Shown: positions 17,901 to 25,900 of the stretch, piece after piece
Layout of the letters: every line of letters starts with the position of its first letter
Position numbering within the stretch: the first letter of the stretch is position 1
From: UBA1765 sp045629945
Lineage (GTDB): Bacteria; Fibrobacterota; Fibrobacteria; Fibrobacterales; Fibrobacteraceae
Direction of reading: 5' to 3'
Length of the DNA stretch: 64,000 nucleotides
Assembly: GCA_045629945.1 (NCBI GenBank)
Contig: JAZQSE010000035.1
Location: 69,452-133,451 of the forward strand
Made by a program: the position numbers and the translations under genes
The notes under the pieces: model-generated
Seen by the model: the letters and a program-made list of their open reading frames with translations, nothing else
Told to the model about the DNA's origin: nothing
The model's database searches: none

Positions 17901-17972
17901 CGCATTGACATATTCAATAGAGAGCCAACGGCCCTCATGTATTGCTCTAAATATGTTCCTAGCGACACTCAT
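14952..17972 (-). CDS. SF1 helicase fused to DUF2726-like nuclease
   Basis: Large protein (1006 residues) with a superfamily 1 (AAA_11/AAA_12, Upf1-like) helicase core. Motifs: Walker A GPPGTGKTRT near 355, Walker B ILDEASQ near 609, motif III GDPQQLNP near 637, LLSHHYRS near 675, GTVHTFQGDE near 787 and the arginine-finger motif NVAVSRAKEEL near 820. The N-terminal 60 residues (AIHEGRWLSIEY) look like a WYL-type ligand-sensing fold, which is tentative. The C-terminal 130 residues match the DUF2726/Vsr-like nuclease fold, with RFDFVLYE near 933 and AIELDGEEH near 953 supplying catalytic acids. With the NYN protein downstream it resembles two-gene helicase-nuclease defence modules. The exact system is not recognised. 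Confidence 0.8.
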   Translation of the reverse strand: MSVARNIFRAIHEGRWLSIEYVNADAKTTYYWISISNIEIKNYNGKYRVQLNVFGLHLGLRTCKQLFMYCDGIRNAEIIEGSFAPRNEKLICDINANPSKYSSIFTNTHNIGILNYLQECEKLSSDSYLKSFRLLEHLDESKFHNGTYRLTEEENKSLIDYFVNRQNKRSKGEIVPIEKLGLNKLSIKNEKGLYVLAYNELLFDIQNRSLRLQPEPTILKKFVFKNGNISQTVKISKYLHEDELFLLENFDANEKKIKDAIIENKQLNYKELVDDMPHIVALESSTCDLTSEYNAIAESPDKKNLSTPLRAFFGEFLSRSRKRKNYPIAVLDNKVNLDQLLAIHKTLKYPMAYIQGPPGTGKTRTIVNTIISAFFNNQTVLLSSQNNHPVDGAVEQLKNIEIHQKRIPFPILRLGNNEEVKNSLDYIKEIYEFTQNWKIKDEALDDFNAEKKENTAKLAAYLEKYEDKLDLLERKEAIEDFLRQNKAFDISINIQSKQLNQILKDIENIGDISADQALSYLPNDYEKFLYYIRFLSAKCIQRLKEPKYKELWEIINCEDRDVAVKQFNKYLKDDGNLNNLQKVFPVIATTSQSAKKLGSPKIHFDLTILDEASQCNIAMSLLPILRGESLMLVGDPQQLNPVITLDDLDNKRLIEKYKIAPEYDYKKNSIYKSYLAADSISDEVLLSHHYRSVKEIIGFNNKKYYNNKLQINTPKRNLPPLVFQETANEDPVNRNTSLNEAQAIADFVANHPEKSIGIITPFVAQKQLIDQELSSRGVAATCGTVHTFQGDEKDIILFSFAQTKRTAQNTYNWFAGNKELINVAVSRAKEELVIFSNSETLNRLRKDNDDLYELVQYVKTKGEYKVTPKHSHSRALGVKTYSTKTESDFFENIGHVLSVVDPHKRYSVKKDVPIAQVFQENKSSDNLFYSGRFDFVLYEKDGQYEVPILAIELDGEEHRTNENRIRCDKAKERICKGHFFELIRIPNSYARRYNHIKEILIEYFKR

Positions 17973-18040
17973 ATAAGTAATATATACTCCAACTCAGCGT
18001 TTTTATTTAAAAAGACTTGAATTTGTTAAAAAAACCGATT

Positions 18041-18628
18041 TTAATGAGTTAAGTCCAGCTTTTTTCTCTTCGACAAGCCCTCATAGTATTCCTTAATTTT
18101 CTGAGCCATTAACTTACGTCGTTCCAAGAGGAACTGGTCGTAATTTTCATACGTCCAGTCTTTTATTGTTGCAGGAATACAATTTGTGTGGAGGTTTTGA
18201 TTGAAATCATCAATAGACGTGATATTTCCTATTTGCGTTTCGTCTGTAGCACAGCCATCTTGAATTTGCCTTAAGGCTCTGGAAAAATACGAATTTGGAG
18301 CGTCATCACCCACCGCAATATTCGTAGGCGTATCCAAATAGGTGTAATTTGCAACCTGGTTGTATTTACTCTTTTCGTTAATCCCATTTTTCTGTAGATA
18401 TTTTTTTGGGAAAATGTGATGGACGTCGCCAATAACAGTAATCAAATTTGATACTGCACAGTTCTTGGTGAACAACGCATCATCTTTCATGCGAACTTGT
18501 GCCGCCCAGTAAACATTGATGTAAGGGCTATTTACAGCTGTAGTTTCAAAATTTTGGACCAGACCGTCATTCCAGAATACGTCAGAAAGTTCCGCAATCT
18601 TGTTCTTTGTCTCGCGATTCATCACCAC
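18041..18628 (-). pseudogene. DUF262/DUF1524 (GmrSD-like) C-terminal fragment
   Basis: Only the C-terminal part of a DUF262-type protein survives. The HNH-like core DVHHIFPKKYL and the companion ANYTYLDTPTNIAVGDDAPNSYF are clear, residues about 68-110 of this frame. The N-terminal DGQQR nuclease domain that DUF262 proteins carry is missing. No good ribosome site precedes the first ATG. Upstream sequence (18629-18760) can be read on the minus strand as coding-like segments (VEKVVARNFKFLFGDYSILL) but with an in-frame TAG and a frame change. I read this as a decayed junction. A complete DUF262/DUF1524 gene is present elsewhere at 36937-39153. Confidence 0.7.
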
Positions 18629-18943
18629 ATTTTCCCCTTGCCGCCAGAAGTCCGGATCAAACGTTTCGGCAGCAAGATGGAATAGTCGCCGAAGAGAAAC
18701 TTGAAGTTGCGAGCGACAACTTTCTCGACCTATTCTTCGATCTTAAATTGAACCTTGGAATAGAATGGCCTGTGGGAGTGAAGAGCATGGGAACACCAAT
18801 CAAAATTTTCGTCTATAAAATGTCGATTTTTGCGTAATTTCGTCATTATTGCCTAATCTTGTTTAAACATCGTCTGCTTGCTTGCGTTTTATTTAAAAAA
18901 TCCTATTGACAAACAATCATCACAAACCTACATTTACATTATC
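18629..18943. other. Decayed intergenic stretch with orphan promoter
   Basis: No intact gene. Minus-strand coding-like remnants adjoin the DUF262 fragment (18629-18760). A promoter-like TTGACA-N17-TACATT lies on the plus strand at 18906-18934 but has no gene in front of it. The remainder shows nothing recognisable. Confidence 0.6.
18906..18934 (+). promoter_or_regulatory. Orphan sigma-70-type promoter
   Basis: TTGACA, a 17-base spacer and TACATT. The surrounding CCTATTGACAAAC (18902-18914) is identical to the ORF6N promoter at 29959-29971. Downstream on this strand there is only the 3-prime end of a minus-strand gene, so the promoter seems to have lost its gene. Confidence 0.5.
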
Positions 18944-19519
18944 TCATCTACCAGTTGTAGAAGGAGTTTCTGGAGACGTTCCGCCAAACGGAGCGTCTTC
19001 TGCTTTTTTGTACATACGGTAATGCTTCAGTTGTTTTTGAAGAGAGTGATCATATTCCAGATAAAACGCTGTAATCAATAAGCAATAGTATCCTCGCTTT
19101 TCAAGAACAACCAGGAATCGCTCTTCTTCAAACAGAAAATGAAAACGCTTTGTTGACTTGTATGGTTCTTCCCAATACTTGATGCCATCGCATTTTTCGA
19201 CACAACGGGCCTTACATTGATAATTCTCTATAAATTTTCGAATCCAGTGTAAACGTTCGCAGCGTCTGAAATCGGGTTCACGATTTTGAACATTCTCGTA
19301 GTTCTTGCATGTGAAATGAACAAAAGACTCTTCGTAGCCATCTATTATAGGAGATTTCCGAACTTGGACTTTCAGACCTTGAAAAAACAAATCGTTTGAC
19401 CAAAAATCTTTTTTGTAGGTACAATAAAGGGAAGCTTCGTATTCTTTATACGAGGCAACGGTAAACGAAGTTTGCGGAAACTCGTTTAATTCAGGAAGCC
19501 AACAATTATTCCTGGTCAT
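18944..19519 (-). CDS. Unknown protein paired with DUF3800
   Basis: I do not recognise this 191-residue protein. It is soluble and rich in Cys, Tyr and charged residues, with a block around residues 85-150 that looks conserved-protein-like: REPDFRRCERLHWIRKFIE, then KYWEEPY and KRFHFLFEEERFLVVLEKR followed by YYCLLITAFYLEYDHS, a pattern of beta-strands ending in an aromatic-acidic segment. ATG 19519 overlaps the DUF3800 stop by 14 bases, so the two are probably coupled. Position as the last gene of the seven-gene unit suggests a toxin, inhibitor or nuclease partner of DUF3800; this is a guess. Confidence 0.6.
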   Translation of the reverse strand: MTRNNCWLPELNEFPQTSFTVASYKEYEASLYCTYKKDFWSNDLFFQGLKVQVRKSPIIDGYEESFVHFTCKNYENVQNREPDFRRCERLHWIRKFIENYQCKARCVEKCDGIKYWEEPYKSTKRFHFLFEEERFLVVLEKRGYYCLLITAFYLEYDHSLQKQLKHYRMYKKAEDAPFGGTSPETPSTTGR

Positions 19520-20225
19520 TACGAGATTTCCACACAAACAAATTCAACTTATCCTCACGAAGGAGGGTGGATTTTTGCAAAGTATATCCTGATCTTTTTT
19601 GAATAAGCTCTATAATCCTCCTTTTGGCCACACTCCGTTTTTCAGAATCATCAAAAACTCTATTGTTATAGCCAAAGGCTCCTGTTAAAACATCTGTAAT
19701 TTGCATTATTTGAACTTCATCAGACCTTATAGGTTTCACCTGCTTAATAATTCTCTTTGAAAAATCATACATTGAATTGGAAATCACACTCCAAAGTTTT
19801 TTAGCCCTTTCCGCTGAATGAGTATCCTTTATATCAATAAAAATATTGTATGTATCTGTCGGAACAAGCATGGCCTTCAACATGCTAAAATACATCTTGT
19901 AATACCACTCATCATGAGTCTGGTTGAACATTTGATGGTTCAATTTCTTTTTGTCGGGAATCAAGAGCCCTCTAAAATGTAAATCCGTTTCATCAAAAAA
20001 ATACTCCATCAAGTCTATATAGACCTGAATTTTGGAAGGCGAGACTTTTGTCCACTTCAATTCAGCCTGCACAGGAACATTGTTGCGAATCTTTATTTCC
20101 TTTATTCGTCCGTTAATCTGGTGCCGTTTTTCCTTTGGACACCACACGCCCCCTAGAACCATGACATTGCTATTGTCATGTTCCAAATGGCAGCTTTCAT
20201 CACAATAGAAATTGTATTCAGTCAT
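19506..20225 (-). CDS. DUF3800 domain protein (RNase H-like fold)
   Basis: DUF3800 protein, a family with an RNase H-like fold often found in defence islands and prophages. The signature N-terminal YCDESCHLE has the first acidic pair; ELKWTKVS near residue 75, FIDIKDT near 125 and the QITDVLTGAFGYNNR segment near 173 carry the other conserved acidic and polar residues. Length 239 is typical. It begins 74 bases after the NYN/LOTUS gene and overlaps the next gene. The family is generally thought to act on nucleic acid, but no reaction has been settled. The expected active-site acids appear present, so it is probably catalytic. Confidence 0.8.
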   Translation of the reverse strand: MTEYNFYCDESCHLEHDNSNVMVLGGVWCPKEKRHQINGRIKEIKIRNNVPVQAELKWTKVSPSKIQVYIDLMEYFFDETDLHFRGLLIPDKKKLNHQMFNQTHDEWYYKMYFSMLKAMLVPTDTYNIFIDIKDTHSAERAKKLWSVISNSMYDFSKRIIKQVKPIRSDEVQIMQITDVLTGAFGYNNRVFDDSEKRSVAKRRIIELIQKRSGYTLQKSTLLREDKLNLFVWKSRNDQE

Positions 20226-20299
20226 ACATTTTTCCTCTGAGCGTTAAAATAGGTTATTCAGCGGGCGGGGGCAATAGGTGCGACATGTCGCACATTTTT

Positions 20300-21073
20300 T
20301 CACTTTTTCATTCTCAGATAAATTGATACTGATTCAGAATTCGCCTGTTTTCGCTCCTGAATTTCAAATATGTCTTTTCGATTCTTGACAAGTTCGCTCA
20401 ATTTTTTGAATCCATATTGACGAGAATCAAAATCTGATTTTAACTGAAGCAACTTACTGCCGAATGTTCCAATCTGAGACCAACCAGAATCATCACTAGA
20501 TTGTTCAAGAGCTTCTTCAATATCTTTCAATGGCAAACAGGAATTATTTTTCTGTTGTTCAGTTTTCCCACTTGTTTTTTCAACAACATTCTTTTTGTTT
20601 TCTTGCGGAACAAGAATTTCAATATCGACAAATACATGGCAAGCGTTCTTGAAAGCTTCTGGAGTATTTTTTTTGCCGAAACCATAAACAGACAAGCCTT
20701 CTTCGCGAATTCTGGTTGCAATACTAGTAAAATCACTATCGCTGGAAATGATGCAGAAACCATCAAATCGACGCGTGTACATCAAGTCCATCGCATCAAT
20801 AATCAACGTACTGTCGGTCGCGTTCTTGCCAGTCGTATAAGCAAATTGTTGAACAGGCTTGATTGCGAATTTATTAAGCAGAGAACGCCATTGAGCACTT
20901 TGCGGTGATGTAAAATCACCGTAGATACGCTTGACAGTCGCTTCACCGTATTTCGCAATTTCGGGAAGCAGGTATTCAAATATAGAAGGTTGAGCGTTAT
21001 CAGCATCAATAAGGACTGCCAGCTTCGCAGACGCTTCTTCTGTTTCGATTTTGGTAATAGATTTTGTTTTCAT
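20300..21073 (-). CDS. NYN RNase with LOTUS/OST-HTH domain
   Basis: LabA/Limkain-type protein. Residues about 18-155 form an NYN ribonuclease domain with the metal-binding motifs VLIDADNAQPS, TDSTLIIDAMDL near 87 and FCIISSDSDFTSIA near 105. A polar linker (160-180) leads to a C-terminal OST-HTH (LOTUS) RNA-binding domain, residues about 185-257 (WSQIGTFGSKLLQLKSDFDSR and YGFKKLSELVKN). Start at ATG 21073 with AAGG upstream; a TTG two codons earlier is less likely. It starts 19 bases after the NERD gene, so it belongs to the same transcript. The RNase activity is inferred from the family; it would fit an abortive effector. Confidence 0.85.
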   Translation of the reverse strand: MKTKSITKIETEEASAKLAVLIDADNAQPSIFEYLLPEIAKYGEATVKRIYGDFTSPQSAQWRSLLNKFAIKPVQQFAYTTGKNATDSTLIIDAMDLMYTRRFDGFCIISSDSDFTSIATRIREEGLSVYGFGKKNTPEAFKNACHVFVDIEILVPQENKKNVVEKTSGKTEQQKNNSCLPLKDIEEALEQSSDDSGWSQIGTFGSKLLQLKSDFDSRQYGFKKLSELVKNRKDIFEIQERKQANSESVSIYLRMKK

Positions 21074-21092
21074 AAACAACCTTTTTGAAATT

Positions 21093-22028
21093 TTATTTCA
21101 CTATTCGATATTCGTCACAATATCGGCAAAATACAAGTTGCCTTCTGGGCCAGCCTGTTTCGAACAATTCTAGGGGCCTGCGGCATTTTTTGCATTTAAA
21201 CGAAAACGGTTTGACCATTCCACAGGATTTGCAAATAGCTTCCCATTTCTTAGTTTCCCTATTCTTTTCAAACGAAAGAACGTTTCCACATTTACATTTT
21301 GCCTGTTCTTCCTCGATTTTTCTATAAAAATACTGCGGACGGTGAATGTCTTTTAAAAAAGCTATAGTCTTTACTATATCTTCTTCCGGCAACAACCAAA
21401 GAGAATCATTTTTCAGGATGGCGTCTTTTACAAAATTCTTTACCGTGTCCGTTTTTTTATAGCTCTCATAAATTTCGAGAACCTTATCCGGAATAACTTC
21501 GGATTTAAGGACCGTTCCGTCAAATTTACACGGTTTGTCAGGCTTTACCACATTGGATTCACCATGCAAAGCAACTAAATAATGGACAGGATAATTCTGA
21601 AATCCTCCTTGAAGAAAGAGAAATTTCTTTCTAAGGGTTTCTTTGTTATTCTGCAAAACTTTTCTTAACGCTTCGGACTGGATTTTGGCCTGATAGATAG
21701 GACTTTCTTTACTCGGATGCCATTCGTAGTCCTCTTTTGATAGATACCAGCAATTTCCATCTTCATCATATTTCATCCCGCCAGTCCAACTCTTTGTTTC
21801 TATAACAATGAAGCAATACGGCGTAATAACAAGATGGTCTATTTGAGTATAGTCGTCATCATCTGTCAAGCATTTGAATCGCAGATTGTTAAGGACATGA
21901 ATTTCAGGATGGTCAAAAAACTTGCGCTTTAAATAATGGGCCATCTGATGCTCCGCATCGTAGCCCCACAAATCTTCTTTGCTAGCCAATTCTTTCGATG
22001 GAATTTCTTTGAGTTCTTTGTCTATCAT
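21093..22028 (-). CDS. NERD nuclease with zinc ribbons
   Basis: NERD-domain protein: residues about 22-140 show the nuclease-related fold with GYDAEHQMAHYLKRKF, TQIDHLVITPYCFIVIETKSWTG (the catalytic Asp and the ETK of a PD-(D/E)XK-like site, near 60-80). The C-terminal 70 residues hold zinc-finger cysteine pairs, CKCGNV and CKSCGM, then CKKCRRP and CRYCDEY, so two ribbons that may bind DNA or proteins. Translation is coupled to the upstream Mrr-like gene through ATGA. NERD proteins occur in several phage-defence operons. The combination with a second nuclease gene in overlap suggests a joint complex. Confidence 0.85.
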   Translation of the reverse strand: MIDKELKEIPSKELASKEDLWGYDAEHQMAHYLKRKFFDHPEIHVLNNLRFKCLTDDDDYTQIDHLVITPYCFIVIETKSWTGGMKYDEDGNCWYLSKEDYEWHPSKESPIYQAKIQSEALRKVLQNNKETLRKKFLFLQGGFQNYPVHYLVALHGESNVVKPDKPCKFDGTVLKSEVIPDKVLEIYESYKKTDTVKNFVKDAILKNDSLWLLPEEDIVKTIAFLKDIHRPQYFYRKIEEEQAKCKCGNVLSFEKNRETKKWEAICKSCGMVKPFSFKCKKCRRPLELFETGWPRRQLVFCRYCDEYRIVK

Positions 22029-22900
22029 ACGATAGGTCCCTTATTATCAGTATATCGTTTCTCTATTTTTCCATTCTTCCAAAACAAAGTCTTCTTACCC
22101 TTTCCTAAATATTCAATCACGCCATACATCGCATCGGAAGCATCTATTAACATCGTTTCTTCACTAGGTTCCTCAATTTCATACTTTACGGTATAACCTA
22201 TTATTTTCAAGCTAAATGAAGGAGTCTTTATTTCCCCTTCTTTTAAGAAAACCTTTGTATCCTCGAATTTACCAAATTCTTCTTTGTGCTGCAAAGTCAG
22301 TTCATTCTCTAAATCAAGCCATGTTATAGTCTTTTCCCCATCATTTATAAAAATTTCATTATTATTTCCTGACAATGAAAAGGATGTGCTTCCGTTTAAT
22401 TCTCTAAATACATTAGCTGACACTTTTGGAAAAAAACTCGTAATTTTCGCAGGTTTCCCAATATGGAATGTAACCTCAACCTTATTAATTAAAGGATTTC
22501 CTTGTTCATCAACCCAATCGGAATCCAATGGCTTTCGAACCACAAGTAAATCAATTTTATTCTGTTCGGCTTTCTTTTGTGCTCCAGATTGATAACCGAT
22601 CTTCGTCGCAAATACAGGCTTTAAATCAGGCAAATCTTTAATTTTGCCAATCAATGCATCGATTTTTTCAACAGATACCGCAGAATTGTAGTCTTTACAT
22701 TCTATTACAGTCTTATAAGTAATTCCACCTAATTCATATTCCCAATAAAGGTCAAATTCTCGCTCAATTCCGCAATTGTCCGTTATCTTTTTTCTTGCCT
22801 CAATTTTTATGTTCTTTTGTATGCCTAATGTTTCTAAGTGCAGTAAAGCCTCATGAAGGTTTTTTACAAAATTTTCATATAGTTCGCCAGTATTTTTCAT
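22025..22900 (-). CDS. Mrr-like restriction endonuclease
   Basis: PD-(D/E)XK endonuclease of the Mrr_cat type in its N-terminal half: EREFDLYWEY near residue 47 carries the Asp, KTVIECKDYN near 63 the E-x-K, and FATKIGYQSGAQKKAEQNKIDLLVV near 97-120 the trailing conserved Gly-Ala helix of Mrr enzymes. The C-terminal half (140-291) is beta-rich and unrecognised; it may read a modification or bind a partner. It starts 1 base after the stop of the 223-aa gene and overlaps the NERD gene by 4 bases. Mrr-like enzymes cut modified or foreign DNA. Whether this one needs the neighbours is unknown. Confidence 0.85.
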   Translation of the reverse strand: MKNTGELYENFVKNLHEALLHLETLGIQKNIKIEARKKITDNCGIEREFDLYWEYELGGITYKTVIECKDYNSAVSVEKIDALIGKIKDLPDLKPVFATKIGYQSGAQKKAEQNKIDLLVVRKPLDSDWVDEQGNPLINKVEVTFHIGKPAKITSFFPKVSANVFRELNGSTSFSLSGNNNEIFINDGEKTITWLDLENELTLQHKEEFGKFEDTKVFLKEGEIKTPSFSLKIIGYTVKYEIEEPSEETMLIDASDAMYGVIEYLGKGKKTLFWKNGKIEKRYTDNKGPIV

Positions 22901-22901
22901 T

Positions 22902-23573
22902 TTACATCACTTTTTTTAATGTTTCTGCCACACTTATTTTTCGCTCTGTAAATTCTCTCAAAATTCGATCATAATCTGTCGGATAATAAAGATTTTTTAA
23001 AACAAAATACAAACCTAATTTGTTTTTTCTTATGTATTCAGATAATGCATAATAGATATGTTCCCTCATAATGGCTTTTGCCTTTTGAAGTTTTATCTCT
23101 CTATAAACAAGATAAAATTGTGTTTTATACTTATTTGAACTTATCGAAAAACAATCCCCTAACAGCTTTAATCTTCGATTCACATCAATATTTTGATTTC
23201 GAACAACTTTTAGCAAATCCTTGTAACCAAGCCCAAAACAATCATAGTAATATTCAGGATCTTTTAAATATTTCATTTGACGTAAAATTTTTTTCCCGCC
23301 TAAGGCTTTGGGAAAACTAATTTTAAATGGAAATTTTTCTGACGTTTTCTTCTCAAAAATACCCTTATTAGAAAACAATTCTAAAGAGATTTTTTTTACA
23401 AAATCCGAATAAGCATCATAAGGGGTTTGATAAACACAATTTGTTATATCACTTAAGCATTTCACAAAAAGAGCATTTTTGGCTTGAAAAACCACTATCT
23501 GAAATTCCCTTTCATAAGAAAAGATCTCTTCCGAAAATTTTTGTAAAATATCATTATAGCTACGCACAAACAT
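22902..23573 (-). CDS. Unknown 223-aa protein of the seven-gene unit
   Basis: Not recognised. It is soluble, basic and mostly helical by eye, with a C-terminal half rich in Tyr and Lys (YKTQFYLVYREIKLQKAK, YYALSEYIRKNKLG). No membrane segment, Cys cluster or known nuclease motif is seen. Its ATG shares a base with the stop of the 769-aa gene (TAATG) and it ends 1 base before the Mrr-like start, so it is translationally locked between the membrane protein and the nuclease. This suggests an adaptor between them. AT content is high, like the gene upstream. Confidence 0.6.
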   Translation of the reverse strand: MFVRSYNDILQKFSEEIFSYEREFQIVVFQAKNALFVKCLSDITNCVYQTPYDAYSDFVKKISLELFSNKGIFEKKTSEKFPFKISFPKALGGKKILRQMKYLKDPEYYYDCFGLGYKDLLKVVRNQNIDVNRRLKLLGDCFSISSNKYKTQFYLVYREIKLQKAKAIMREHIYYALSEYIRKNKLGLYFVLKNLYYPTDYDRILREFTERKISVAETLKKVM

Positions 23574-25882
23574 TACACTAATCCCATTCTTTTCAAATCA
23601 CGATATACGCCTTTTTGCCTGAAATTATATCTAAACAAATAATTCTTTGCCATAAGATTCTTAGCAATAAATAAGTCATAACCATCAAAGTCATTCCAGT
23701 TGAAAGCATTCCCACTCTTTTGCTTTAGATATGCCAATAGCGTTACATTTACATTAGTAAAATTTGAAGAAAGCATCTTTAATGCCTTTTCATTCCATTC
23801 CTGTTTAACTTCATCTCTATATATTCTATACTCATTTTGAATTTCAACAATAGTCTTTAATGGAATTTTAAAGAATGCCATTTTTTTAAAGATTTCATTA
23901 CACACACCATTTAAATAACATAGTAAATTCGTTTTTCTTTGTAATTCAAACAAAATAAAAAGCCAACCTAAAGCCGTCATTAAATCTATAATTGGGTTAT
24001 AGCACTTTATTTTTTCTCCACATTTAATAAGATAAATGAATTCTTTAACGCTCGCTTTCACAAAAACATCTATTAGTTTCCAATATTTATTAAAATTTTC
24101 GTCATCAACCATATCTATTAAACCCAATCGGCATTGATTCAATGAAAAACCAGCAATATCCATTTTTTCATCTTGAATAGACTCAAAATTTTCTAAGCAA
24201 ACAATAAGAGCGTAATAAAGCTCTCTTTTCTCATTACACTCATTCTTTTCGGCATCCAAATAATTTATTTTTTTTACATTTCGAAAAAGATTTAATGATA
24301 TTTTTTTATCCCTTTCAATAAGAACTTTTTTTATTCCATAATCCCATTTGGCCCAATATTCAAATTCCTTTTTAATAGCAAGAGCCTCTAATTTGGGAAT
24401 GTTTTTTACAACATCTTTTTTTGATATAAAAAAGGATATCATTTGGTTTGACAATTGATCAAAATAATCTAAATAAAAATTATGGAATTTTAGAGACACT
24501 TCTTCTGCAAGAAAATCCGATGGCGTTATAACACAACCTTCAATCCCTTTTTCATAATTCAGCATATCAGACAACATCGCCAAATCCTTTAATAAGAATT
24601 GTTCATATTGCCCAGAAAAAACAAATTCATATTTCAAGAGTTTTCTCGCATTTACTTTTTTTCTAAAAAACTCAAAATCACAAACATATTGAGAGAATAA
24701 CATCATTTGGATGCTTAAATCATATAATTCAGAAAGAGTGTTCACATTTGTGTCATCAGAATTCAAATGGAGTCTTTCTTCAAAAGCCGCCCACATTTTT
24801 TTTACAACAACAAAGGCTCTTTCTGGAAAGCCATTTAAAATTAATTGCACTAAATATGCGTTTAAGCAACCTACCGTTTTTTTTAGAAAATCATTTTCTC
24901 CTTTTTCCTGAATTTTCGCAATAATTTTAACATACACCTTTTCAATTTTATCTTCAAACCAAAAAAAATCGTTTACACTTTTTACCGGCTGATACATTGT
25001 CTTAGACGCAAACTTAAAATCATGATCATTTTCCGTATATAATTTTTTTTCACTTGTTCGAATGAAAAACCATTCATTTTCAGGATGTATTTTTCTTTTT
25101 TGCATTTGATAAGAAACTAACATACCAACACAATACTCAGACAAAACGCACAAATCCCTGCTTGAGGAATTCTTTTCTACTTTATTATATACAATTTCAA
25201 AATATTCTGTATACTCACGAGCTTTCAATGCCAAATTCTCACAATAAGTTCCATTTATTTTTTTAACAGAAACTTTGGCAATTTCCTTGAAATATTTCTC
25301 AATTTTTTTTCTTAAAATAACAAACCAAGACTTTGGATCCAAATAAGAAAAAAGTTCTCGCGACAAAACTACAAAGCAAGCTAACGCAACCGTAAACAAA
25401 ACCCAAGATACAAAACTCATTCCCTTTATTATTATGTTCCATAAAGAACAAGAAACAATAAGCATAAGTGAAGTCACAGACATAATCATCAACAAATTCA
25501 AACAACGATTACTTTTGCCTTCGTTAAGCAAAATATTTTGTACTTTAGGTGGCAAATTTTTATGCGTTGAAGTCGAAACGAAAGTCAAAACAGTAAAATA
25601 CAGACCCATTATCACAGGTCCTGCAGTTGCAACACATGTAAGTATTTGTTCGTACGATGATTTACTTCCAAATTCTATATCAAATAGGATAACACCTAAA
25701 GAAAACAAAATAAAACTAAATAACGTGTTTTTTATACTTAACCAAACAAGACTATCTAGTCTTTGTTTTGTAAAGCCTTTTCTTGCGGAAAAAATTTTTT
25801 CACTTATCGCTTTTTTTCTCTGATATGATTTAATTTCGCGATATATTTGTTTTCTTATTTTATTTTCATCAAATTTCATCAT
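23573..25882 (-). CDS. Large membrane protein, possible sensor or pore
   Basis: First gene of the seven-gene unit, 769 residues, family not recognised. Four hydrophobic segments lie in the first quarter: about 48-68, 82-104, 128-150 and 155-175. The second (AGPVIMGLYFTVLTFVSTS) and the following Leu/Pro-rich stretch recall DUF2254-like channel proteins, but only loosely. Residues 190-769 are predicted soluble, helical and unlike known enzymes, with no ATP-binding or nuclease motif seen. Start at ATG 25882 or 25879; no strong ribosome site. Very AT-rich. In defence operons such N-terminal membrane helices with a large cytoplasmic part often belong to the abortive effector; here that is an inference. 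Confidence 0.65.
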   Translation of the reverse strand: MMKFDENKIRKQIYREIKSYQRKKAISEKIFSARKGFTKQRLDSLVWLSIKNTLFSFILFSLGVILFDIEFGSKSSYEQILTCVATAGPVIMGLYFTVLTFVSTSTHKNLPPKVQNILLNEGKSNRCLNLLMIMSVTSLMLIVSCSLWNIIIKGMSFVSWVLFTVALACFVVLSRELFSYLDPKSWFVILRKKIEKYFKEIAKVSVKKINGTYCENLALKAREYTEYFEIVYNKVEKNSSSRDLCVLSEYCVGMLVSYQMQKRKIHPENEWFFIRTSEKKLYTENDHDFKFASKTMYQPVKSVNDFFWFEDKIEKVYVKIIAKIQEKGENDFLKKTVGCLNAYLVQLILNGFPERAFVVVKKMWAAFEERLHLNSDDTNVNTLSELYDLSIQMMLFSQYVCDFEFFRKKVNARKLLKYEFVFSGQYEQFLLKDLAMLSDMLNYEKGIEGCVITPSDFLAEEVSLKFHNFYLDYFDQLSNQMISFFISKKDVVKNIPKLEALAIKKEFEYWAKWDYGIKKVLIERDKKISLNLFRNVKKINYLDAEKNECNEKRELYYALIVCLENFESIQDEKMDIAGFSLNQCRLGLIDMVDDENFNKYWKLIDVFVKASVKEFIYLIKCGEKIKCYNPIIDLMTALGWLFILFELQRKTNLLCYLNGVCNEIFKKMAFFKIPLKTIVEIQNEYRIYRDEVKQEWNEKALKMLSSNFTNVNVTLLAYLKQKSGNAFNWNDFDGYDLFIAKNLMAKNYLFRYNFRQKGVYRDLKRMGLV

Positions 25883-25900
25883 AATAAATCAATTAGCGCG

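Noticed and set aside
18607..18837. 76-codon plus-strand frame
   Set aside because: The opposite strand carries decayed coding sequence continuous with the DUF262 fragment, so this frame is its shadow.
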